A stretch of 32,572 nt of DNA from Phycisphaera sp. TMED9 (GTDB taxonomy: Bacteria; Planctomycetota; Phycisphaerae; Phycisphaerales; SM1A02). Position 1 is the first letter of the stretch. Every line of letters begins with the position of its first letter. The stretch covers positions 1 to 32,572 of the forward strand of contig NHBO02000005.1 of the NCBI GenBank assembly GCA_002167845.2, given 5' to 3'. The notes under the pieces were generated by a model. The model was not told the origin of the DNA. It was given only the letters and a program-made list of their open reading frames with translations, and made no database searches. Positions 1 through 6,231 of this stretch are shown in pieces. The translations under genes and the position numbers were made by a program.

Positions 1-146
1 AGCAGGACCAGCAGCAACAGGACCAGCAGCAACAGGACCAGCAGCAACAGGACCAGCAGCAACAGGACCAGCAGCAGCAGGACCAGCAGCAGCAGGACCA
101 GCAGCAGCAGGACCAGCAGCAACAGGACCAGCAGCAGCAGGACCAG
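1..146 (+). repeat. 15-bp tandem repeat inside the BatC-type gene
   Basis: The unit CAGGACCAGCAGCAA (QDQQQ) or its synonymous variant ending CAG is repeated nine full times from base 3, with a tenth partial copy ending at 146. Copies 1-4 and 8 end in CAA and the others in CAG; there are no indels, so the frame is kept. The array is cut by the window edge and may be longer. It is coding low-complexity sequence and likely variable in copy number. Confidence 0.9.
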
Positions 147-416
147 GAATCACAAGAGGCACAGGAATCACAAGAGGCACAGGAAGAACCATCCCCCGAG
201 GAGAAAGATGCCTCCAAGTCATCCTCAGCGGATGGCGATCAGACTGCCGATGAATCAAGCGCGGCGGCCACGGAGGAATCCAAGGAACCCCGGATGACCA
301 AGGAAGAAGCGGAGCGACTGCTGCAATCCGTTCGAGACAAGGAACGGCAACGGCGTCAGGAGAAGGCGAAGAAGGAAGCATCCGGCCCGCGAGCGCCGGT
401 GAAGAAGGACTGGTGA
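1..416 (+). CDS. C-terminal part of a BatC/BatB-type TPR protein (partial, 5' end outside window)
   Basis: The frame is open from base 3 to the TGA at 414-416; the start lies upstream of the window. What is visible is a low-complexity Gln/Asp tract of QDQQQ units (to base 146), two ESQEAQ units, a Glu/Ser/Ala-rich acidic linker, then a basic helical end with MTKEEAERLLQSVRDKER, closing in VKKDW. An EEAExLLQxVRDKE-type end after a Q-rich linker is typical, as I recall, of the TPR-bearing member of Bat (Bacteroides aerotolerance) operons, where TPR/VWA and BatD/BatE proteins work at the inner membrane. The stop shares one base with the batD start (TGATG), so translation is probably coupled. The TPR or VWA domain itself is not in the window, so the exact subtype (BatB or BatC) cannot be decided. 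Confidence 0.7.
   Translation, partial: QDQQQQDQQQQDQQQQDQQQQDQQQQDQQQQDQQQQDQQQQDQQQQDQESQEAQESQEAQEEPSPEEKDASKSSSADGDQTADESSAAATEESKEPRMTKEEAERLLQSVRDKERQRRQEKAKKEASGPRAPVKKDW
147..182 (+). repeat. 18-bp direct repeat (two perfect copies, ESQEAQ)
   Basis: Bases 147-164 and 165-182 are identical (GAATCACAAGAGGCACAG twice) and directly follow the 15-bp array in the same reading frame, adding two ESQEAQ units to the acidic linker. Confidence 0.85.
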
Positions 417-2320
417 TGAAGATGCGCAGCGAGCATCCCCTGAACCCAAACACCGATATCAGCCGCCGAATGACGGCCTGGCTCCAGTGGTTGCCCGCGC
501 TGATCGTCGGAGTCTTGCTTGCTTTGACTTCGTCCACCTCTGCCGCGGTCGCGGATGGTGATGCCGAGTTCCGATTCTCCAGCCGCGAAGTCTGGGTGGG
601 CCAGCCCTTTCTGATCGAAGTTGATGTCGTGAACGCCGCGACCTGGGAAGACCCGGTCGTACCGAAGATCGACGGCGTGACGAGCGAAGTGATGCCGAGT
701 GCCAGAGAGAGCACGTTCACCCAGATCATCAACGGCGTCGCCACCACGAGATCAACCCGGACGTTCGTGATTCGAATGATCGCGAACAAGAGCGGGATCA
801 TCGAAATTCCCAGCATCTCCGTCATCGTCGACGGCCGAAGAATCGAAAGCCGGACCTGGCGGGTGATCGCATCGAAGAGCGAAGTCGGCGACCTGCTGAT
901 CGTGGAGATCATCGGCACCCCTGCGAAAGCCTGGGTCGGCCAACCGGTGCAACTGACCCTGCAGATCTGGATCGAGCAGTTCGTCGATCGCGAACGAAAC
1001 GTCCGACTCGATGAAGCGGACATGTGGGGGCTTCTCTCCGCTGCGGATTCTTCGTGGGGCGTCTTCAAGGAGCCGTTGGAGGAATTGAGTCGGAATCGCC
1101 GCCGTCCTTCCGGCCGGCGCGTGGAACGCGGGGACCGAACCTACTTTCTCTACGAGATCAAATACGTCGATCATCCGGTGCGGGCTGGAGCGATCGACCC
1201 CGGCGAAGTTCGCATCCTTCTGAGACAGCCCACCGGGCTCGTGGTTCAACGGGACATCTTCAATCGCCGCCAGGTCGCCGTGGAGGGATTCCGACCGGTC
1301 ATCCAGACCGCCGAGATCCGTCCCATCGAAGTGCGACCGCTTCCCGAAGAAGGAAGACCCGCCACCTTCACCGGCGCCGTCGGACGATTCACGGTGCGAG
1401 CATCGGCCGAGCCGCGTGAAGTCTCGGTCGGCGATCCGATCACGCTCCGCTACGAAGTCATCGAAGATCCTGATGCCATTCCCGGCGATCTCGCCAATCT
1501 CCGACCGCCTCCGCTCCGAGATCTCGAGGCGCTCGCCGACTTCCGCGTGCCTGATGATCCGACCACGGGGGTCGTTGACGGACGAGCGAAGACCTTCACC
1601 GAAACGCTCCGACCCGAACGAGACGACATCACGGCGATACCCGCGATTCCATTCGTGAGCTTCGACCCCGAGACGGGACGCTACGTCACGGCCAGCAGCG
1701 AGCCGATTCGCATCACCGTCAAGGCGAGCGAACGACTCGATCTGGGCGCGGTGGTTCGAAACGAGGGCGAAAATGAAACGCCACTTCGCAGAACGACCTC
1801 ACTGACCGCCACCACCGGTGGCCTGCGGGCGAATCTCCCGGTCACCGACGCCGTCATGGCGCATCACCGCATCGACGGCGATTGGACGACCATCGTGGCG
1901 TTGCTCGGCGGCCCCACCGTGTTTCTCGTGGGACTCGTCGCCATCCGTCGACGTGAATTCCGCGCCGCCAATCCCGAACACGGCCGCGCCACCGGCGCTC
2001 GTCGACGAGCGATCCGAACCCTCGATGAAGAGGGCACGATGGCCGATCGCGTTCATGACGCGATCTGCGGGCTGATCGCCGCCCGGCTCCACCTTCCCGA
2101 CGGCACGCTCACGGCACAGGAAGCGGATCGGGCGGTGGCGGCGGCCGGACTGGCCGAAGACCGGCGAGAAGAACTTCGAACGGTGCTCCGGGCCGCCGAG
2201 GCCGGGCGATATGCGCCGGCGTCGGCGGATCAGGACGAACTTCGAAGCCGAGCCGAAGCCTTGTTACCCGAGCTCGATCGACTCCGGCCGAACTCGAAGA
2301 CGAAGGGAGGAGAAGCATGA
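416..2320 (+). CDS. batD: BatD-like protein (oxygen-tolerance family)
   Basis: A membrane-anchored protein with a large external part, characteristic of BatD. An N-terminal hydrophobic segment (WLPALIVGVLLALTSSTSAA) looks like a signal peptide. It is followed by a long beta-rich region starting FRFSSREVWVGQPFLIEVDV; VGQP recurs at KAWVGQPVQLTLQI and a related VGDPITLRYEV occurs later, consistent with repeated Ig-like BatD modules. A single TM (TIVALLGGPTVFLVGLVAI) lies near residue 500, with an Arg-rich cytoplasmic helical tail after it. Length 634 residues is normal for the family. I chose ATG 416 because it overlaps the upstream stop by 1 nt; GTG 413 would add one residue. The stop overlaps the next ATG by 4 nt (ATGA). 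The molecular role of Bat proteins is not settled; stress resistance is the usual suggestion. Confidence 0.85.
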   Translation: MKMRSEHPLNPNTDISRRMTAWLQWLPALIVGVLLALTSSTSAAVADGDAEFRFSSREVWVGQPFLIEVDVVNAATWEDPVVPKIDGVTSEVMPSARESTFTQIINGVATTRSTRTFVIRMIANKSGIIEIPSISVIVDGRRIESRTWRVIASKSEVGDLLIVEIIGTPAKAWVGQPVQLTLQIWIEQFVDRERNVRLDEADMWGLLSAADSSWGVFKEPLEELSRNRRRPSGRRVERGDRTYFLYEIKYVDHPVRAGAIDPGEVRILLRQPTGLVVQRDIFNRRQVAVEGFRPVIQTAEIRPIEVRPLPEEGRPATFTGAVGRFTVRASAEPREVSVGDPITLRYEVIEDPDAIPGDLANLRPPPLRDLEALADFRVPDDPTTGVVDGRAKTFTETLRPERDDITAIPAIPFVSFDPETGRYVTASSEPIRITVKASERLDLGAVVRNEGENETPLRRTTSLTATTGGLRANLPVTDAVMAHHRIDGDWTTIVALLGGPTVFLVGLVAIRRREFRAANPEHGRATGARRRAIRTLDEEGTMADRVHDAICGLIAARLHLPDGTLTAQEADRAVAAAGLAEDRREELRTVLRAAEAGRYAPASADQDELRSRAEALLPELDRLRPNSKTKGGEA

Positions 2321-3213
2321 CCGGCGAACCCGAACGATCGATCCTGCGATTCTTCCGGAGCGGGTTCCTGCTCCTGCTTCTGCAATGCGTGGTCCTGAAC
2401 TCGGTGACCACGGCCTGGTCCGCCGGCATGGAGGACTCCTCCCCCAGCTCCGCGGACCGACTCGCGATCGCCAGGTCGGCGGAGGAGTCCTACCGTCGAG
2501 GACTTGAACTCGTCGGTGGTTCGACCGAAGCCCTCGCCGCCTTTCGGAGCAGTGCCGAGGGATGGCGACGGCTGATCGCGGCCGGAGGGAACGACTCCGC
2601 GGCATGGTTCAATCTGGGGAACGCCGAATTGCGATCGGGCGAGCTCGGCGAAGCCATCGCCGCGTATCGTCGCGCCGAGAGACTCGATCCGATCGATGAC
2701 GACATCGCTGCGAATCTCGCGGAAGCGAGGCGACGGGTCGCTCGTCCCATCGAGGCCGACGCGACGGATCTCACCTTCGCCAATCTCAATCGTTGGTGGA
2801 ACGCGATCTCCGAGCCGACCCGACTCCGAACCGCCACCATCGCATGGACCGCCTTCTGGCTTCTTCTCCTGTGGCGACGACGTCGTCCGATCGAGGGGCG
2901 AGAATCGGAACGTGAAGCCACGACGGTGATCTGGCGTTCGATCCTGATCGTCTCGATCGCCACGGCCACCCTCTCCGGGGGAACCATCGTCGTCGATCGA
3001 CTCCTCCCGGACGGTGGAACCGCCGGCGTTCTCACCAGCGCGGACGTCGAACTCCGAACCGGAAACGGCCTGAGTTTCGAAACCGCCATCGACGAGCCAC
3101 TCGCCGAGGGCGTTGAATTCGGAATTCTCGAACGTCGCCCCGGATGGTGGCGAATCCGACTTCCAGACGGTACGAGCGGCTGGATCGAATCCACGAATGG
3201 AGCGTCGGTCTGA
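2317..3213 (+). CDS. BatE-like TPR and SH3-domain membrane protein
   Basis: 298 residues. N-terminal hydrophobic segment (FLLLLLQCVVLNSVTTAWSA) as signal or anchor. A TPR region follows, with a clear unit AAWFNLGNAELRSGELGEA and AIAAYRRAERLDPIDDDIA. Two TM segments come next (TIAWTAFWLLLLW and SILIVSIATATLSGG) around residues 170-225. A bacterial SH3-like C-terminus carries ADVELRTGNGLSFETAI and PGWWRIRLPDGTSGWIES, the usual Trp-rich end of SH3b domains. The order TPR, TM, SH3 is typical of BatE. It starts inside the batD stop (ATGA overlap), so it is the last gene of the Bat operon here. A strong hairpin lies 40 bp downstream, although its U-tract favours the opposite strand. Confidence 0.8.
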   Translation: MTGEPERSILRFFRSGFLLLLLQCVVLNSVTTAWSAGMEDSSPSSADRLAIARSAEESYRRGLELVGGSTEALAAFRSSAEGWRRLIAAGGNDSAAWFNLGNAELRSGELGEAIAAYRRAERLDPIDDDIAANLAEARRRVARPIEADATDLTFANLNRWWNAISEPTRLRTATIAWTAFWLLLLWRRRRPIEGRESEREATTVIWRSILIVSIATATLSGGTIVVDRLLPDGGTAGVLTSADVELRTGNGLSFETAIDEPLAEGVEFGILERRPGWWRIRLPDGTSGWIESTNGASV

Positions 3214-3252
3214 TCAGGCCGGAAAGCTCGACCATCGATGACGCGAACAAGA

Positions 3253-3289
3253 AACGACCGCCGGGCCCGAATGGGGCTCGGCGGTCGTT
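3253..3289 (-). terminator. Rho-independent terminator of tRNA-Ser
   Basis: Bases 3253-3268 pair with 3274-3289 (16 pairs including one G-U) around a 5-nt loop. On the minus strand the stem is followed by TTCTTGTTC, and it begins 6 nt past the tRNA 3' end. On the plus strand there is no T-run, but the stem may also slow transcripts leaving batE. Confidence 0.65.
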
Positions 3290-3294
3290 GTCAG

Positions 3295-3381
3295 CGGAGA
3301 GGGTGGGATTCGAACCCACGATGACCCGGAGGCCATACTAGTTTTCGAGACTAGCGCATTCAACCGCTCTGCCACCTCTCC
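3295..3381 (-). tRNA. tRNA-Ser (anticodon CGA)
   Basis: Read on the minus strand, a full type II cloverleaf is present. The acceptor GGAGAGG (3381-3375) pairs with CCTCTCC (3302-3296), and the discriminator is G as expected for serine. The anticodon stem CTAGT/ACTAG encloses the loop CTCGAAA, giving anticodon CGA, which reads UCG. A long variable arm contains GGCCTCCGGGTC, and the T arm is GTGGGTTCGAATCCCAC. The 3' CCA is not encoded (GCT follows), so it must be added by the CCA enzyme, a candidate for which lies at 24630-25868. 87 nt. Confidence 0.95.
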
Positions 3382-3412
3382 AGTCCATCGGAAACGTCGT
3401 CCGTGGGCCGGA

Positions 3413-3441
3413 ATTGTACCGGGATGGACCGATGGATGGAA
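3413..3441 (-). promoter_or_regulatory. Candidate promoter of tRNA-Ser
   Basis: Minus-strand TACAAT (3418-3413) is a 5/6 match to the -10 consensus, 31 nt before the tRNA. With a 17-nt spacer the -35 would be TTCCAT (3441-3436), which is weak. It is the only AT-rich hexamer in the short upstream region. Confidence 0.35.
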
Positions 3442-3504
3442 CCACTTCACGATCTTGAACCAGTCGATCGGGATCAGAGGCAGGCGAACCGGGTCGATGG
3501 CTGA

Positions 3505-4980
3505 TCAGCCGGTCCAGTCGACCAGGAGAATCCCGAGATCGATGCCGTTGGTCGTACCGTCCCCGTTGAAATCAGTCGGGCCGGGTTGGCCCCATCCCAC
3601 GAGGAAGAGGCCCAGATCCTCGCCGTTGACCAACCCGTCACCGTTCAGGTCGCCGGGGAGATCGGCTGCCTCGCAGGCATCCGCGACGCCGTTGCCGTCG
3701 AGGTCTTCACAGGTGGTTCCGATGCCCTTCCAGTCCGCTCCCGCCGCGATGGCATCCGCCTCGGTCAACACCAGGCAGAAGCCATTGCCGAAACACGCCG
3801 CGCCCATCGGCTCTGGACAATCCGTGCTCGCGCAGTCGGTCCCATCACCCTGGAAGACGCCGCCCAACGCCGCGCACTCTTCTGGAGTGATGATCCCCGA
3901 ACACGTTCCATCGGGAAGGCAACACGCCCCTTGCGGGAAGCAGACATGGGAGTCACAAGTCTCACCGGCCGGGCCGGGGATCCCCTGTACCGCCATGCAG
4001 TCCGCGCCCGTGAGCTGAACACAACCTCCGGTGCTGGGGAAGCAGCATGGAACGGTTTCTTCACAATTCACGCTTCCACAATCGACGCCGACGCCTTGAA
4101 AGACACCTCCGGCATCAAGACAGGTCAGTTCGTCGAGGGTCGAGCACGTTCCACCGATACAGCACGCTCCCAGCGAGTCACACCCGCTCGGCGACCAGGT
4201 GAATCGCTGGACCCAGTCGCCGGACGGACGACAGACGACGGGAAGATCCGAAAATCGCTTCCATCCGGCGGGGCATCCGAAGATTCCGCAGTCCTCGACG
4301 TAGATCCAGTTTCCGTTGGAAGACTGCAATCCGTCGACGTCGGTACAGGGGAATGCATTGAACAGCGGGTCGGGTGGCGTGATGCACTGATTCGACGCGG
4401 GCTGGTGGTGCGCCATGATCTCGATTCCCACCGTCACGACATGACTTCCGTTGTCCGGAATCCAGATCTGATCGGGATCATCCGGATCAACGAGAAACTG
4501 CAGATGAAGACCGGTGGTGCCGGGAGGCATCACGATGTGTGGAAGCAGATCACCATCGGATGCGATGCTGAACTCGAGGGTTCCGGTGTCGGGGTAACCG
4601 GACCAGGCGTGGATCGCGTACTCGGTGGTCGTCGAGACGGCGGCATTGCTGGTCGCGAACATCGCCTCAAGGAGGTCGAGACGAATCGGAAAGGCATCGG
4701 CCGGAATCTGAAAGCTGGTCGCGGCGATCTCTCGCTCGATGAATCCGCCCTGGGCCACGTACTGGCCCGCTCCGAAATCACTGGTGGTGTGCGCCACCAC
4801 GACCGGATCGCATCCTCCGGCGATACCACCGCCGGACGCATCGCTCCGATCCAGCACCACTCGTTGTTGATGGACGCCTCGCATCCGAACGTCGAGCGGG
4901 GAAGGTGGCCCGGCCAGAACCGGCGAAGTCATGCCGAGGAGCAGCGTGGAGGAAAGAAGGATCGACAGTCTGCGATGCAT
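3505..4980 (-). CDS. Secreted Cys-rich repeat protein with dockerin-like EF-hand tail
   Basis: 491 residues from ATG 4980, chosen over ATG 5001 because GGAG sits 7 nt upstream and the signal peptide (RRLSILLSSTLLLGMTSPVLA) then starts directly. An unassigned extracellular region (about 50-265) is followed by four Cys-rich repeats near 271-306, 310-347, 350-388 and 392-424, of the type GACCxxGTCS, then GGVFQGxGxDC, then a final Cys; the fourth is degenerate. An EDLDGNGVADACE segment leads to two EF-hand loops, DLNGDGLVNGED (444-455) and DFNGDGTTNGID (470-481), each followed by a hydrophobic LxxFLVxW/LxILLVxW helix. This resembles dockerin type I, but such tails are common in planctomycetes without cohesins, so surface display or calcium-stabilised sorting is an inference. 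Monocistronic by position. Confidence 0.8.
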   Translation of the reverse strand: MHRRLSILLSSTLLLGMTSPVLAGPPSPLDVRMRGVHQQRVVLDRSDASGGGIAGGCDPVVVAHTTSDFGAGQYVAQGGFIEREIAATSFQIPADAFPIRLDLLEAMFATSNAAVSTTTEYAIHAWSGYPDTGTLEFSIASDGDLLPHIVMPPGTTGLHLQFLVDPDDPDQIWIPDNGSHVVTVGIEIMAHHQPASNQCITPPDPLFNAFPCTDVDGLQSSNGNWIYVEDCGIFGCPAGWKRFSDLPVVCRPSGDWVQRFTWSPSGCDSLGACCIGGTCSTLDELTCLDAGGVFQGVGVDCGSVNCEETVPCCFPSTGGCVQLTGADCMAVQGIPGPAGETCDSHVCFPQGACCLPDGTCSGIITPEECAALGGVFQGDGTDCASTDCPEPMGAACFGNGFCLVLTEADAIAAGADWKGIGTTCEDLDGNGVADACEAADLPGDLNGDGLVNGEDLGLFLVGWGQPGPTDFNGDGTTNGIDLGILLVDWTG

Positions 4981-5173
4981 GGCTGATCTCCGCATGAACA
5001 TGCCCGGGACGATTCAACGAATCTCGTTCCAGAGAACGCAGGCCCGTCGGGAGCCGGAAGAAGACCGGTCTCCTGCTGGTGGGACAAGCCGGAACTCCCC
5101 AGAGACTACCCCCGGACTCCAGTGACACCAGTGTTACTTCGTTCTTAGGTCCGAAAACGGGGTTCTTTCGGTT

Positions 5174-5196
5174 CCAAAACGGCTCGAAATCAGCCG
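5174..5196 (-). terminator. Probable terminator overlapping the coaC stop
   Basis: On the minus strand CGGCT, the 7-nt loop GATTTCG and AGCCG (5196-5180) are followed by TTTTGG (5179-5174). The left arm is made of the last coaC codon and the first stop base. The 5-bp stem is short, so efficiency is uncertain. Confidence 0.45.
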
Positions 5197-5795
5197 AGAA
5201 CCTCGGCGATCGCGGCAAGGAGCATCTCGGGCTCGGGAAGTCGCCCTGCTCCGGAACGGCGACATGCCTGCCAGCCGACGCCTGGTTCGATCACCCGATA
5301 TCCGTCGGACTTCACCAGCTCGAGATTTCGCCCGGTCGCCGGTTGCCCCCACATCTCGGTGTTCATGCTCGGAGCCAGTAGAACCGGGGTCACGTTTCGA
5401 TCGATCGCGGAGAGCACCGCAGTCACCGCATCATCCGCGAACCCTCCCGCGATTCGAGCGAGGCTGTTCATCGTGCACGGCGCCACCAGCGCCACATCGA
5501 GATCGGCGGCCAGCCGAACATGCTGTGGGTCCGCGGCCTCGAACTGATCCCATTGACTCGTGAACACCGACCGCCCACTCAAGGCCTGAAAGGTCAGAGG
5601 TGTGACGAATCGCGTCGCCGACTCGGTCATGGCGACCGTGACTTCCGCCCCGGACTGCGCGAGCGCCGAGACGACCGAAGCGACCTTGTAGGCGGCGATT
5701 CCTCCGCAGACTCCGATGAGAATGCGACGTCCCTCGAAGGCCTTGCGGTCCACGAGTGATTCCGAAGTGGGGTTTTCCTGCGATGAATCCGACAC
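5190..5795 (-). CDS. coaC: Phosphopantothenoylcysteine decarboxylase (stand-alone CoaC flavoprotein)
   Basis: 201 residues. It should decarboxylate 4'-phosphopantothenoylcysteine to phosphopantetheine with FMN, in coenzyme A synthesis. The flavoprotein start is ILIGVCGGIAAYKV (25-38). The active-site His is in QHVRLAADLD (His92). The substrate clamp is PSMNTEMW (142-149). The Cys-loop WQACRRSGAGRLPEP contains Cys178 where the family has ACGxxGxGRM, so the glycine after Cys is Arg here. The protein ends where the CoaC domain ends, so the CoaB ligase half is absent and must be encoded elsewhere. Start GTG 5795 has GGAG 6 nt upstream. It follows rpoZ by 42 nt, an arrangement common in bacteria. 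Confidence 0.9.
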   Translation of the reverse strand: MSDSSQENPTSESLVDRKAFEGRRILIGVCGGIAAYKVASVVSALAQSGAEVTVAMTESATRFVTPLTFQALSGRSVFTSQWDQFEAADPQHVRLAADLDVALVAPCTMNSLARIAGGFADDAVTAVLSAIDRNVTPVLLAPSMNTEMWGQPATGRNLELVKSDGYRVIEPGVGWQACRRSGAGRLPEPEMLLAAIAEVLG

Positions 5796-5837
5796 GCATC
5801 GCTCCGAGCCCGAAGCCGATTCGACGACGTCGGACGA

Positions 5838-6047
5838 TCAGGCTTCCGGCTGGTTCGGATCTTCGATCGTGATCTTGTCCTGCATGATCTCTTCGATCAC
5901 CACTTCAAGATCGGACATTCCGTCCCGCTCGACGAGGGGACGGGAACCGTCGATCAACTCAGCGATCCGCTTCTGAATGAGGGCGGTCAGGCGGAACCGG
6001 CCGCCGACCTTGTTGACGATCTCGTCGCTCTTGAGGGCTTCGATCAT
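5838..6047 (-). CDS. rpoZ: RNA polymerase omega subunit
   Basis: 69 residues. The sequence MIEALKSDEIVNKVGGRF followed by RLTALIQKRIAELI matches the conserved omega N-terminus, where an N-terminal helix and the RFxLxxLxxKRxxxL helix hold the beta-prime subunit. SRPLVE and a C-terminal EEIMQDKITI follow as in other omegas. Omega assists folding and assembly of RNA polymerase. The ATG 6047 start is unambiguous in length. It lies directly upstream of coaC and is probably cotranscribed with it. Confidence 0.85.
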   Translation of the reverse strand: MIEALKSDEIVNKVGGRFRLTALIQKRIAELIDGSRPLVERDGMSDLEVVIEEIMQDKITIEDPNQPEA

Positions 6048-6097
6048 GGAAATGGGACCTCTTGGGTGACTGTGGCAGAAACACGGCCGAACCGGTC

Positions 6098-6128
6098 ATG
6101 ATACCCGATCCTGCCCCTCTGAGGCCAA
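6098..6128 (-). promoter_or_regulatory. Candidate promoter for rpoZ-coaC
   Basis: Minus-strand TATCAT (6103-6098) is a fair -10 about 50 nt before the rpoZ ATG. TTGGCC (6128-6123) could serve as -35, but the 19-nt spacing is long. Weak support, by position only. Confidence 0.25.
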
Positions 6129-6155
6129 TCAGAACGCCAGATCCCGCTGCGGGGC

Positions 6156-6183
6156 TTGACCTTGGCTGGGAAATGGTTAGTGT
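6156..6183 (+). promoter_or_regulatory. Candidate promoter for the ClC-rnpA-yidD operon
   Basis: TTGACC (6156-6161, 5/6 to the -35 consensus) is followed after 16 nt by TAGTGT (6178-6183, 3/6). This places a start site near 6190, about 40 nt before the ClC ATG. The -10 is poor. Confidence 0.3.
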
Positions 6184-6231
6184 CGCGGGATTCGGACCGG
6201 ATTCCGGCCCTTGCCAGGAGACCGCGGCCGC

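Noticed and set aside
1-146. Short tandem repeats as a CRISPR array
   Set aside because: The 15-bp units are contiguous without spacers and keep an open Gln/Asp-rich reading frame.
5122-5137. Dyad GTGACACCAGTGTTAC upstream of the dockerin-type gene as an operator
   Set aside because: Symmetry includes a mismatch-like G-T pair, it is about 140 nt from the gene, and no promoter could be placed next to it.
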